61,869 bases of DNA from CAZCJA01 sp964499015 (GCA_964499015.1 CAZCJA010000003.1:1-61869); one strand, 5' to 3'. Shown: positions 8,346-16,682, numbered from the stretch's first letter. Notes: generated by a model from the sequence alone, not told the origin. Translations and numbers: made by a program.

Positions 8346-10941
8346 TTCCTAGAAAAGCTGAACTCTCCCGTCTTCTTATCCGCTTCCACGACGATTGTGT
8401 CGCCGTCTTTATATTCGCCTTTCAATAATTTCAGCGCTAGGACGTCCTGGATCTCGCGCTGAATCATGCGGCGCAGGGGGCGCGCGCCGTATTCGGGGTC
8501 GAACCCTTCTTCGGCGAGTTTCATCGTTCCGCCCGCGCTGATCTTGAGCGTGATGTTGCGCAGCTGCAGCTTGTGGCGTAGGTCGGCGAGCTGGAGGTCG
8601 ACGATTTTCTCAATGTCTTTCTTGCTCAGTTTGTTGAAGACGATGATTTCGTCGATGCGGTTGATCAGTTCCGGCCGGAAGTTGCGCTTCACCGCTTCCA
8701 AAACCTTTTTCTGCAGCGTGTCTTTCGANNNNNNNNNNCGCCGTCGGTTTGGAAATACTGGCTGCCCATGTTCGACGTCATGATGATGACCGTGTTTTTG
8801 AAATTGACCACGCGGCCCTGGCCGTCGGTCAGGCGGCCGTCTTCCAGGATCTGCAGCAGCACGTTGAACACGTCGTTGTGCGCCTTTTCGATCTCATCGA
8901 ACAGGATGACAGAATACGGGCGGCGCCGGACCTTCTCGGTCAGCTGTCCGCCTTCCTCGTAACCCACGTAGCCGGGCGGCGCGCCGATTAGGCGGCTCAC
9001 CGAATGTTTCTCCATGTATTCGGACATGTCGAGGCGGATCAGCGCGTTTTCGTCATCAAACAAGAACCACGCCAGCGATTTCGCCAAATGCGTTTTGCCG
9101 ACGCCGGTTGGCCCCAAGAAAATAAACGACCCCACGGGGCGGTTTAAGTCGCCCAAACCGGAGCGCGAGCGGCGCACCGCGTTGGCGATCAGGCCGACCG
9201 CCTCGTCCTGGCCGACGACGCGCTGGTTTAGGCGCTCTTCCATCTTCACCAGTTTTTCAACCTCGCCTTCCATCATCCGCGAGACGGGTATGCCCGTCCA
9301 TTTCGAAACGACTTCGGCGATATCTTCCTCGTCGACTTCTTCTTTGAGCATCTGGCCTTCTTTCTGCGTTTTCTTGAGGGCGGCGTTTGCGGCCGTTAGC
9401 TCTTTCTCCAGCTCGCGCAGCTTTCCGTAGCGGATTTCGGCCACTTTGTCCAAATGGCCTTCCTTCTCGAAACGCTCGCTTTCGATCTTGGCTTTTTCGA
9501 TATCGCCTTTGACGCGGCGGATCCACTCGATCACGTCTTTTTCGTTTTTCCACGACTGCTTCAGTGCTTTTGATTTTTCCTGAAGCTCGGCCAGTTCCTG
9601 TTCCAGTTTTTTTAGGCGCCCTTTAGAGGCGTCGTCCTTTTCTTTTTTCAGCGCCTGGCGTTCGATTTCGAGCTGGGTGATTTTGCGTTCCAATACGTCG
9701 AGTTCCGTCGGCATGCTGTCGATTTCAATGCGCAGCTTGGACGTGGCTTCATCGATCAAGTCGATGGCTTTGTCGGGGAGAAAGCGGTCGGTGATGTAGC
9801 GGTGGGAAAGCGTCGCCGCCGCAACCAACGCGGAATCGGTGATGCGCACGCCGTGATAGACCTCGTAGCGTTCTTTGAGGCCGCGCAAAATGGCGATGGT
9901 GTCTTCCACCGACGGCTCGCCGATAAAAATGGGCTGGAAGCGTCGCTCCAGCGCTTTGTCTTTCTCGATGTATTTGCGGTATTCGTCCAGCGTGGTCGCG
10001 CCGATGCAGCGCATCTGTCCGCGCGCCAGCGCGGGCTTAAGCATGTTGGCCGCATCCACCGCGCCTTCGGCGCCGCCGGCCCCGACCAATGTGTGCAGCT
10101 CATCAATGAACGCGATGATTTCGCCGTCGGCCGCCTCGATTTCTTTGAGCACGGCTTTCAAGCGGTCTTCGAACTCGCCCCGGTATTTGGCGCCCGCCAC
10201 CATGCTGCCCAAGTCGAGCGCAATCAGGCGTTTGTTTTTCAGCGTCGTCGGCACGTCGCCGCCGGCGATGCGGCGGGCCAGGCCTTCCACGATGGCCGTC
10301 TTGCCCGTGCCCGGGTCGCCGATCATGACGGGGTTGTTTTTGGTGCGGCGCGAAAGCACTTGGATCGCGCGGCGGATTTCCGCGTCGCGGCCGATCACCG
10401 GATCGAGCTTGCCTTGCTTGGCGAGCGCCGTTAAATCCTTGCCGTACTTCTCCAAGGACTGGTACTTGTCTTCGGGATTTTGATCGGTCACGTTATGCAC
10501 TCCTCTGATTCCTTTCAGCGCGGCCAGGACCGCGCCTTTCTGCAAATTATAGCGCCGCAGGATCGTTTCGATCTCAGTGCGTTTGTCCTCAAATATGCCG
10601 AGGAACAAATGCTCGGTGCTGATGAATTGGTCTTTAAAATCATCGGCTTCTTTTTGCGCGGCGTCGAACACTTTTTCGAGTGCCGACGAAAAATACTCGC
10701 GAAGATCGCTTCCCGACACGGAGGCCTTCTTGAGCAGAAGGTCCTCGACGTCTTGGCGCAGGGCACCGACGTCGACGCCCAGCTTCTGCAGGAGGGGAAC
10801 GACGATGGTGTCTTCCACCTCCAGCAGGCTGGCCAGCAGATGTTCTGTTTCCATCTGCTGGTGTTTAAGCGAGCGGGCCCGGGAGACCGTCTTTTCGACG
10901 GTCTCCTGGGCCTTCATTGTTAATTTATCGAAGCGGATCAT
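8342..10941 (-). CDS. clpB: ClpB disaggregase (interrupted by a scaffold gap)
   Basis: AAA+ disaggregase that works with DnaK to recover aggregated proteins. From the N-terminus: paired Clp_N repeats (1-145), first nucleotide-binding domain with Walker A GDPGTGKT (about 206), a coiled-coil middle domain (about 410-520), and a second domain with GPTGVGKT (about 608) and SEYMEKHSVSRLIGAPPGYVG. After TSNMGSQYFQTDG the sequence reaches ten N bases at 8729-8738. It resumes in another frame with KVLEAVKRNFRPELINRID and ends in FSRN. The frame change is an artefact of the placeholder gap, because both sides match ClpB and only about 10-20 residues seem missing. The start codon sits in the ATGA overlap with hsp20. 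Confidence 0.95.
8729..8738. other. assembly gap (10 N) inside clpB
   Basis: Ten N bases. Reading frames on the two sides differ, yet both encode adjacent parts of ClpB, so the true gap length is not 10 and the gene is probably intact. Confidence 0.97.
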
Positions 10942-11363
10942 TTCACCTCAACGTCAATCAGCTTCGGCTGCGCGTCGGCGCGCTTCGGCAAGGTCAGCGT
11001 CAGTACGCCGTCGCTGTAGGCCGCGTTAATGCGCGTGGCGTCCACGTCGTCCGGCAATGTCATCGCGCGATAGAACGAACCATAGGTCCGCTCGGTGCGC
11101 AGGACCCCGTTTTCCTTGCGCTCGGATTGGTGCTTTTTTTCGCCTTTTATGACGAGGGTTTTGTTTTCGACCGATACTTTGACGTCTTCTTTTTTTAGGC
11201 CGGGAATTTCGGCTTCGATTTTAAAGCCGTCTTTTTCTTCGACGACATCGATGGCCGGAATCCAGGCGTGACGGCCGGTGCCGCCGTCCCACTGCTCCAT
11301 GACCCGTTCCAATTCCTGGAAAGGGTTCCATGCTTCTTTGGCTTTCCATTGAATGAGTGACAT
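10938..11363 (-). CDS. Hsp20 small heat-shock protein
   Basis: 141 aa. Cytoplasmic holdase chaperone that keeps unfolded proteins soluble for ClpB/DnaK. The alpha-crystallin domain spans about 35-130 (IEAEIPGLKKEDVKVSVE, then the GVLTLTLPK signature). The C-terminal I-X-I motif is present only as a weaker variant. SD GGAGG stands 7 nt before the ATG. Its stop overlaps the clpB start, giving a two-gene heat-shock operon. A CIRCE operator lies about 25-50 nt upstream of the start codon, so HrcA repression is expected. Confidence 0.93.
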   Translation of the reverse strand: MSLIQWKAKEAWNPFQELERVMEQWDGGTGRHAWIPAIDVVEEKDGFKIEAEIPGLKKEDVKVSVENKTLVIKGEKKHQSERKENGVLRTERTYGSFYRAMTLPDDVDATRINAAYSDGVLTLTLPKRADAQPKLIDVEVK

Positions 11364-11388
11364 AGTTTACCTCCTGTGTTTTTATGTC

Positions 11389-11413
11389 TGGCACTCGCTT
11401 TGGATGAGTGCCA
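11389..11413 (-). promoter_or_regulatory. CIRCE operator (HrcA binding site)
   Basis: Perfect inverted repeat TGGCACTC-N9-GAGTGCCA upstream of hsp20-clpB. The consensus CIRCE element is TTAGCACTC-N9-GAGTGCTAA, and the core GCACTC-N9-GAGTGC with its 9-base spacer is exact. It lies in the leader of the heat-shock operon, as expected for control by HrcA. hrcA itself is not in the window. Confidence 0.9.
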
Positions 11414-11423
11414 AATTCAGCTC

Positions 11424-11452
11424 AAAAAAAATGGGCGTATACAAAATGCCCA
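11424..11452 (-). terminator. possible terminator of the superoxide dismutase gene
   Basis: On the minus strand a 5-bp stem (TGGGC/GCCCA, 11-base loop) is followed by eight T. It lies between the end of the superoxide dismutase gene and the CIRCE element. The short stem makes this tentative. Confidence 0.4.
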
Positions 11453-11464
11453 CTTTTCACTTCT

Positions 11465-11487
11465 AATAACGGCTGAAGGCCGTTATT
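11465..11487. other. perfect 9-bp hairpin
   Basis: AATAACGGC and GCCGTTATT flank a 5-base loop, 25 bases past the superoxide dismutase stop. No T run follows on either strand, so it may be an RNA 3'-end stabiliser or part of the termination region. Confidence 0.5.
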
Positions 11488-11512
11488 TGTTCCCTAATAT
11501 TTTAACCCCAAC

Positions 11513-12022
11513 CTATTTTCCCGTCAAGATGATCGGGGCGCAGCCGATGCGGCCGCCGGCGTTGCCCAGGGGCTGGCTTAAGTCGTCCGGTTTAGCATGG
11601 AAGATAACCGCCCGCCCGGCCACGGGATATTTGCCTTTGTTTAAAGCGACGCCCGGCAGAACGATATCCAGTTTGCCTTTCCCGTCCGCGCCGACCATCA
11701 CATTGCCCATGTCGCCGGGGTGGCTCATTTTGGTCTTGCCGACGTGGCCGTGTTCGTGGCCCTCGGGATTGTAGTGTCCGCCGGCTTTATTGCCCAGGTC
11801 CTCGCAGGACCCGTACTCATGAATGTGAAAGCCGTGCGCGCCTTCGGGAGCTTTGTCGATGACGGCGGATACGTTAAGGCCCGCGGCCGTGTCTTCAAAT
11901 TTAACCAGTCCGGAGACGTAGGTGGAGGTGGACGTGGAAACGAGCTTGGCTTCGGCCGTATCGGCACGAGCGATGGCGGTGGATCCGGCGATAAGTGCGG
12001 CAGCGAGAATGGCTTTTTTCAT
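11513..12022 (-). CDS. sodC: periplasmic Cu/Zn superoxide dismutase
   Basis: 169 aa from the chosen start. It converts superoxide to oxygen and peroxide in the periplasm. A signal peptide (MKKAILAAALIAGSTAIARA) is followed by the SodC fold. Metal ligands are visible: the HIH pair in GFHIHEYG, the histidines of HYNPEGHEHGH, the zinc aspartate region HPGDMGN, and the fourth copper histidine in VIFHAKPDD. The two disulfide cysteines occur in GSCEDL and RIGCAP. The ATG at 12022 was chosen over one 60 nt upstream because GGAGGA lies 5 nt before it and the signal peptide then begins normally. It is divergent from the DCC-family gene. Confidence 0.93.
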   Translation of the reverse strand: MKKAILAAALIAGSTAIARADTAEAKLVSTSTSTYVSGLVKFEDTAAGLNVSAVIDKAPEGAHGFHIHEYGSCEDLGNKAGGHYNPEGHEHGHVGKTKMSHPGDMGNVMVGADGKGKLDIVLPGVALNKGKYPVAGRAVIFHAKPDDLSQPLGNAGGRIGCAPIILTGK

Positions 12023-12063
12023 CTTGTCCTCCGTGACGTGTATTACTAAAAGTATTTCAAAAT

Positions 12064-12402
12064 ATGACACCAGAAAAACCAACTCTTATTTTTGACGGCG
12101 ACTGCGGCTTTTGCCGGCGATGGATCGAGCGGTGGAAAAAAGCCACGGGGGGCTCCGTGGCTTATGAAGCGTATCAACAGGCCGGGCCCCGTTTTCCGGC
12201 CGTTCCAATGGCGGCGTTTGCAAAATCCGTCTACCTCTTTACGCCCGATGGCGGCGTTTGTTCGGGCGCGGAAGCGGTCTTTCGCAGTCTTGCGATTGGC
12301 GGAGCAACCTGGCCTTATTTTTTGTATCGGCACCTCCCAGGCTTTAAAACAATAACGGAATGGGGCTATCAATTCGTGGCACGGAATCGTTCGTGGCTGT
12401 AG
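12064..12402 (+). CDS. DCC-family (DUF393) thiol-disulfide oxidoreductase-like protein
   Basis: 112 aa. The N-terminal motif FDGDCGFC contains the DxxCxxC pattern that names the DCC family, and a C-terminal PFLYRHLPG-like segment (here YFLYRHLPGF) is also typical. The fold is thioredoxin-like and a redox role is assumed, but substrates are unknown. Its start lies 41 nt from the divergent sodC start, so the two genes share a regulatory space. The next gene overlaps its 3' end. Confidence 0.85.
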   Translation: MTPEKPTLIFDGDCGFCRRWIERWKKATGGSVAYEAYQQAGPRFPAVPMAAFAKSVYLFTPDGGVCSGAEAVFRSLAIGGATWPYFLYRHLPGFKTITEWGYQFVARNRSWL

Positions 12403-12896
12403 ATCCAGTTTTGCGCAGTTTTAAACCGCTCGTGGATAAAAACTCCCGGATACTCGTCTTGGGTTCGATGCCCGGGCCGGAAGCGCTGCGCAAACAGCAG
12501 TACTACGGCTTTGAGGGCAACCATTTCTGGCACATCATCCCCAAAATTTTGGGGAAAGAACGCCCTTCTATATATAAGGAGCGGATAAGACTGGTCCGCA
12601 GCCATGGAATCGCGATCTGGGACGTGCTGGCGTCGTGCCAGCGCAAGAGCGCGCTCGACAGCGACATCCGCTGCGCGGAAGTCACGCCCATCCCGGCGCT
12701 GTTAAAAAAATATCCGAACATCCGGGCGATCTTCATCAATGGAAAGTTTGCCTACAACACGTTCCTAAAAAACCACGGCGACGTCGGCCGGCCGGTGTTT
12801 TACCTGCCGTCGACCAGCCCGGCCAACGCGGCCATCTCGCTCACGGAAAAAACAAAAGCGTGGAAGGCTCTTTTGGCTTACCTCGATAATGATTAG
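12360..12896 (+). CDS. uracil-DNA glycosylase superfamily protein, hypoxanthine-DNA glycosylase type
   Basis: 178 aa from the ATG at 12360; a GTG at 12393 would shorten the 43-nt overlap with the previous gene and begins closer to the family start. The motifs LVLGSMPGPEALRKQQYYG and NHFWHII match UDG family 6, base-excision enzymes that remove deaminated bases such as hypoxanthine. The C-terminal PSTSPANA motif is the usual substrate-loop segment. Family proteins are about 160-170 aa. It may also act on uracil; the sequence alone does not tell. Confidence 0.85.
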   Translation: MGLSIRGTESFVAVDPVLRSFKPLVDKNSRILVLGSMPGPEALRKQQYYGFEGNHFWHIIPKILGKERPSIYKERIRLVRSHGIAIWDVLASCQRKSALDSDIRCAEVTPIPALLKKYPNIRAIFINGKFAYNTFLKNHGDVGRPVFYLPSTSPANAAISLTEKTKAWKALLAYLDND

Positions 12897-13431
12897 AATG
12901 TGCGGCATGTTGAACCCTCGATTTCTCACAATAGCCGGAATGATTCTGGCGGCGGCTCTCTCGCGGATCCTGCCGCATCCGTGGAATTTTTCTCCGGTCG
13001 GCGCGATGGCCATTTTCGCCGGCGCGCACTTCAGTAAAAATTGGCAGGCGTTTCTGGTGCCGGTGGCCGCGCTTCTTCTGAGCGATCTTTTCCTTGGTTT
13101 TTACGACGGGATGGTTCTTGTTTATTTGAGCTTCTGCCTCAACGTCGTGATCGGCATGGCGATCCGCCAGCGCCGCCGTACGGGACCGATCGCCGCCGCC
13201 GCACTTATCGGTTCGTTCCAATTCTTTTTGATTTCCAACTTCGGCACGTGGTTCGCCGGCCAGCTTTATCCGCTGACGATGGCGGGACTGCAGCAGTGCT
13301 ACATCGCCGCTCTACCGTTCTTCCGCTGGACGCTGATTGGAGACGCCTTCTTCACCGCGGTGCTGTTCGGTTCGTTCGCTCTCGCCGAGTCGAAGTTTTC
13401 CGTCCTTAAAGAAAATCCGTCCGCCGCCTAA
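12889..13431 (+). CDS. DUF6580-type integral membrane protein (putative transport component)
   Basis: 180 aa with about five hydrophobic helices. The segment FSPVGAMAIFAGAHF and the later SNFGTWF are characteristic of the DUF6580 family, a set of small membrane proteins thought to resemble S-components of ECF vitamin transporters. The start at 12889 overlaps the DNA glycosylase gene by 8 nt; M7 (12907) is an alternative. The BtuF-like gene follows 7 nt later, so a role in cobalamin or other cofactor uptake is reasonable from context but unproven. Confidence 0.75.
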   Translation: MIRMCGMLNPRFLTIAGMILAAALSRILPHPWNFSPVGAMAIFAGAHFSKNWQAFLVPVAALLLSDLFLGFYDGMVLVYLSFCLNVVIGMAIRQRRRTGPIAAAALIGSFQFFLISNFGTWFAGQLYPLTMAGLQQCYIAALPFFRWTLIGDAFFTAVLFGSFALAESKFSVLKENPSAA

Positions 13432-13438
13432 AGGCGCC

Positions 13439-14353
13439 ATGCCGCGCGTCGTTTCCCTCGTTCCCAGCGCCACCGAGATGGTTTGCGCGCTTGGACAAGA
13501 AAAAATGCTGGTCGGCCGTTCGCATGAATGCGACTACCCTGCGTCCATCCGTAAACTTCCCGTTTGCACACATTCAATCATCGACAACAACGCTTCCAGC
13601 GCCGAGATCGATAAAAACGTCAAAGCTCATCTAAAAAACGGCCTGTCGTTGTTCAAAATCAACGAAGTGCTTTTGAATGAACTCAAGCCCGATATCGTGC
13701 TCACGCAGTCGCATTGCGACGTTTGCGCGGTGTCGAGCAAGGACGTGGAGAAAAAATTGGGCGCCAAATGGGGGAAGAGCCTGACGGTTATCTCGACCGG
13801 CGGGATGACGATGGATGGAATTTGGGCCGACATGAAACGCGTCGCCGTTGCGCTGGGCGTCAAAGACGGCGGCGACGCTGTGATCAAGCGTTTTCAGAAG
13901 CAAATGCGCGATATTTCGAGCGAAGCTCGTGCCGCGGACGTAAAACCGCGTGTCGCCTGCCTCGAATGGCTGGATCCGCTGATGTCGGCGGGCAATTGGG
14001 TGCCGGAACTGGTGGAAATGGCCGGCGGCTTCGACGTTTTGGCCAAACAGGGGGAGCATTCAGGCTGGATTAGCTGGGACCGCGTGATCGAAAAAGACCC
14101 CGACATTATTATCGTCATGCCGTGTGGTTTTGGCATTGACCGTGGGCGCAAAGAAATCAAACCGCTGACCAAAAAGCCGGAGTGGGCCGCTTTGCAGGCG
14201 GTGAACAACAACCGCGTCTTTCTCGTTGACGGCAATCAATACTTTAATCGCCCGGGCCCGCGGCTGGCGGAGTCGTTGGAAATTCTGGCGGAGATTTTTC
14301 ATCCTGAAATCTTCGATTTCGGTCAAAAAATGACGGGCTGGCAGTATCTCTGA
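13439..14353 (+). CDS. BtuF-like cobalamin-binding protein without signal peptide
   Basis: 304 aa. Periplasmic-binding-protein fold of the TroA/BtuF class: VVSLVPSATEMVCALG at the start, then SHECDYPASI, TQSHCDVCAVS and a DIIIVMPCGF segment. This matches a common family annotated as cobalamin-binding protein. A longer open frame begins at 13337 but would run across the DUF6580 gene; the ATG at 13439 gives the family's normal beginning. No signal peptide or lipobox is visible, as in many members. No ABC permease or ATPase gene is nearby, so the transport partner must be elsewhere or be the DUF6580 protein. Confidence 0.85.
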   Translation: MPRVVSLVPSATEMVCALGQEKMLVGRSHECDYPASIRKLPVCTHSIIDNNASSAEIDKNVKAHLKNGLSLFKINEVLLNELKPDIVLTQSHCDVCAVSSKDVEKKLGAKWGKSLTVISTGGMTMDGIWADMKRVAVALGVKDGGDAVIKRFQKQMRDISSEARAADVKPRVACLEWLDPLMSAGNWVPELVEMAGGFDVLAKQGEHSGWISWDRVIEKDPDIIIVMPCGFGIDRGRKEIKPLTKKPEWAALQAVNNNRVFLVDGNQYFNRPGPRLAESLEILAEIFHPEIFDFGQKMTGWQYL

Positions 14354-14376
14354 ATGGCTGTTACACTTAAAAAACG

Positions 14377-15366
14377 ATGGGTGTTTTCATTGCGATTTTG
14401 GTCCTGCTCATGGCCTTCAGCAACTGCGTCCGCGATTCCTCCACGATCGTTGCGAGCGTCGTTTCCTCGCGCGTCTTAAGTCCCAAAAAAGTTTTCTTCA
14501 TCTGTTCTCTCTTTGAATTCGCCGGCGTTCTTCTCTTCGGCTCCGCCGTCGCCGCGACCGTGGGCCGTAAGATTTTCGACGTCACCGCCAGCCGCCCCGA
14601 GGACGTGATTGCCATTCTTATTTCCGCATTTTTGGCGTCGATGATCTGGGGCTTGGTCAGCTGGCGAAACGCCTGGCCCACCTCCAACAACCAGGCGCTC
14701 TTCGGCGCGCTGCTTGGCGCGGTGCTTGTTCTCGAAGGCGGACGGCACGTTAAATACTCCACTTTGCTCAGCGTTATTGCGGTTCTGATTTCCAGCCCAG
14801 TGATTGGTTTTGTCGTCGCGGCGGCGGTCACCCGTATTGTTCGTTCCGCCGGGGAATGGATGACGCCGCGCGTCCGTGTAATTTTCGACCGGCTGCATGC
14901 GCTCAGTTGTTTTATGGTTTCGTTCGCTCATGGGTCCAACGACGGTCAAATCATCATGGGGTTGATGCTGCTAGTTCTCGGCCTCGCCCATGCCGCGCCG
15001 GGCATTCCGCTGGAATTGCGCTTGGTGATCGCCGGCGTCATGGCGCTCGGTGTGTTGATGGGCGGCCGCCGCATTCTGCAGAAGAACATGAGTTTTTACC
15101 GCGTGCGCCCGCCGCAAGGACTGTGCGCGGATATGACCGCGGCCGGGTTGATCCTCGCCTGCGCCTCAACGGGTTTCCCCGCCTCCACTGTACAGGTGGT
15201 GACCGGTTCGTTGGTCGGGGCCGGAGCCGCGCGCAACCCGCGCTCCGTGAAATGGCAGGTGGCCAAGAACGTTATTTCGGGCTGGTTTATCACCATTCCT
15301 GCGGCTGCGCTTCTCGCCGCGCTTTTAAGCCTCATTTTGCGCCCTTTGCTTAAGGAGCTCGCATGA
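14377..15366 (+). CDS. pit: PiT-family inorganic phosphate permease
   Basis: 329 aa with about ten membrane helices. PiT transporters import phosphate, or metal phosphate, with protons or sodium. The second PiT signature is clear (SFAHGSNDGQIIMGL). The first is degenerate (FSNCVRDSSTIVASVVSSRVLSP, where GANDxxN is usual) but the following arrangement with E residues in FEFAGVLLFGS fits. The DUF47 partner gene starts in the ATGA overlap, the usual pit pair. Confidence 0.88.
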   Translation: MGVFIAILVLLMAFSNCVRDSSTIVASVVSSRVLSPKKVFFICSLFEFAGVLLFGSAVAATVGRKIFDVTASRPEDVIAILISAFLASMIWGLVSWRNAWPTSNNQALFGALLGAVLVLEGGRHVKYSTLLSVIAVLISSPVIGFVVAAAVTRIVRSAGEWMTPRVRVIFDRLHALSCFMVSFAHGSNDGQIIMGLMLLVLGLAHAAPGIPLELRLVIAGVMALGVLMGGRRILQKNMSFYRVRPPQGLCADMTAAGLILACASTGFPASTVQVVTGSLVGAGAARNPRSVKWQVAKNVISGWFITIPAAALLAALLSLILRPLLKELA

Positions 15367-15968
15367 TTTTCTTCCGCAAAAAACCGCCGAATTTTTTCGC
15401 GCTTCTCTTCGAACAATCCAAAAAAGTGGAAGAGGGGATGAACGCGCTGATCATCTACATGACAGACCCGCATCCGCTCCATGGCGAGACCGTCTTGCGT
15501 CTGGAAGAAGCGGCGGATGTGCTGCGCCGGCGCGTGATCGACGAGCTCAATAAATCCTTTATCACTCCGATTGATCGCGAAGACATTTACGCGTTGTCGC
15601 GCGCGGTTGATGACATTATGGATTACGCCAAATCCACCGTGGAAGAGATGATGGCGTTCGGCGTCATGCCCAATCAGCACATGGTTTTAATGGCTCGCGG
15701 GCTCGGCGAGGCGGCCAGCGCCATCGCCGAGGCGATCTCCAACTTGGAGGACAATGAAGACATTGCTTCTGAAAAGCTGGTCTATGCGAAGAAGCGGGAG
15801 AATTACGTTGAACATTGCTACCGGGAAGCGCTGGTGGATTTGTTCAAAGAAGAAAATGTAGTGACGATTCTTAAAGTGCGCGAAATTTACCGGCATCTTT
15901 CCAATGCCGCCGACCATTGCGACGAGGCCGCCAATATCGTCGGCAACATTCTGGTCAAAGGAATTTAA
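15363..15968 (+). CDS. DUF47 / PhoU-like Pit accessory protein
   Basis: 201 aa, all-helical, soluble. DUF47 proteins are PhoU-like regulators encoded beside pit and thought to control its activity. Seen here: FFRKKPPNFFALLFEQ at the start, RLEEAADVLRRRV, a DREDIYALSRAVDDIMDY metal-binding-like helix, and ADHCDEAANIV near the end. It is ATGA-coupled to pit and the response-regulator gene follows immediately, which suggests phosphate-linked control. Confidence 0.92.
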   Translation: MIFFRKKPPNFFALLFEQSKKVEEGMNALIIYMTDPHPLHGETVLRLEEAADVLRRRVIDELNKSFITPIDREDIYALSRAVDDIMDYAKSTVEEMMAFGVMPNQHMVLMARGLGEAASAIAEAISNLEDNEDIASEKLVYAKKRENYVEHCYREALVDLFKEENVVTILKVREIYRHLSNAADHCDEAANIVGNILVKGI

Positions 15969-15969
15969 T

Positions 15970-16383
15970 GTGAGTGACACCACAACCAAGCATGTGATGA
16001 TTTTGGACGATGAGAAAATGATTTGTTCCGTGCTCGAGGATTTTTTGACCGAGAACGGCTACAAGGTAACGACCGCGTACACCTTGGAAGAAGGCCGCGC
16101 CGTCTTAAGAGGGGAAGTCTTGCCGCAGGCGTTGGTGCTCGACATCATGCTTCCGGACGGAAACGGCGTGGATTTTTTAATGGAGCTGCGCGCGGCGCCG
16201 CGAACGAAAACGCTGCCGATTATCATGATCACCGCGCATCGAATCAGCACCAAGGATAAGATTGCGGGCATTGACGGCGGAGCGGACGATTATATGGTGA
16301 AGCCGTTTGATCTGCATGAATTCCGGTCGAGGGTCGACCGGCTGATTCGCCGCGTCGAGGAGACGCGTTCTGGCGGGGTTTAA
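15970..16383 (+). CDS. single-domain response regulator (CheY/Spo0F type)
   Basis: 137 aa from a GTG 1 nt after the DUF47 stop, with AAAGGA upstream; the open frame extends further back but only inside DUF47. The receiver fold is complete: acidic pair D13-D14 (LDDE), phospho-acceptor D58 in LVLDIMLPDGNG, MITAH switch region, and K111 in VKPFD. No output domain follows, so it acts by protein binding or in a phosphorelay. It could serve either motor in the window (CheY-like), but it sits with pit/DUF47 and no kinase is nearby. Confidence 0.9.
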   Translation: MSDTTTKHVMILDDEKMICSVLEDFLTENGYKVTTAYTLEEGRAVLRGEVLPQALVLDIMLPDGNGVDFLMELRAAPRTKTLPIIMITAHRISTKDKIAGIDGGADDYMVKPFDLHEFRSRVDRLIRRVEETRSGGV

Positions 16384-16499
16384 TTCGGAGATGGCGTCCA
16401 AGCCAACCGGAAAAAATGTGCCGCCACGATCCCGAAGATCGCCACGGGTAAAACCACCAAAACCGCCATTGTTATCGCGCTGTTTCGTATAAGCGTCAT
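16380..16499 (-). CDS. small single-span membrane protein (39 aa)
   Basis: 39 codons on the minus strand: N-terminus MTLIRNSA, a hydrophobic stretch of about 20 residues rich in V, A, L and I, and a short tail ending TPSPN. The start codon has a strong ribosome site, GAGGAGG, about 7-9 nt upstream. The stop overlaps the end of the convergent response-regulator gene by 4 nt. I recognise no family. The good SD, the membrane-helix composition and the absence of another gene in this stretch are the evidence. Confidence 0.55.
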   Translation of the reverse strand: MTLIRNSAITMAVLVVLPVAIFGIVAAHFFRLAWTPSPN

Positions 16500-16642
16500 T
16501 CCTCTACCTCCTCACTCGTCGGGATAAGCCCGCCTATGTCATGCAATAAAAAGGCCAACCAGGATCTTTCTAACACCTGCCCAGTTTGATTGAAGTTCTC
16601 TCGTTATTCCATGCGACTTTCGTCACACATTTTCAAATCTGT
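16500..16642. other. intergenic region between small minus-strand ORF and giant protein gene
   Basis: AT-richer than its surroundings. It should hold the promoter of the 39-aa gene on the minus strand, but I see no convincing pair of boxes and no hairpin with a T run. Confidence 0.5.
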
Positions 16643-16682
16643 TGTTACAACTGTTTTACGAGACCTTAATGAGAATTTAAGG
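16643..16682 (+). promoter_or_regulatory. 40-bp conserved upstream element, copy 1
   Basis: Aligned without gaps, 28 of 40 bases match the element at 54545-54584, which precedes the only other gene with the same N-terminal domain. Shared blocks are TGTWACAACT, TTTAC, CTTAAT and TTAAGG. It contains the inverted repeat CCTTAA-N7-TTAAGG. The ATG follows 21 nt downstream, with a TAGAAT (16692-16697) that could be a -10 box only 6 nt before the start codon. It probably binds a regulator. Confidence 0.65.

Noticed and set aside
8342..8738. clpB appears to be split into two reading frames
   Set aside because: The break coincides with ten N bases and both sides are adjacent ClpB sequence, so it is a gap-size artefact, not a frameshift or pseudogene.
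12700..13438. cobalamin riboswitch before the DUF6580/BtuF-like genes
   Set aside because: Genes here overlap or are 7 nt apart, leaving no leader for a riboswitch.
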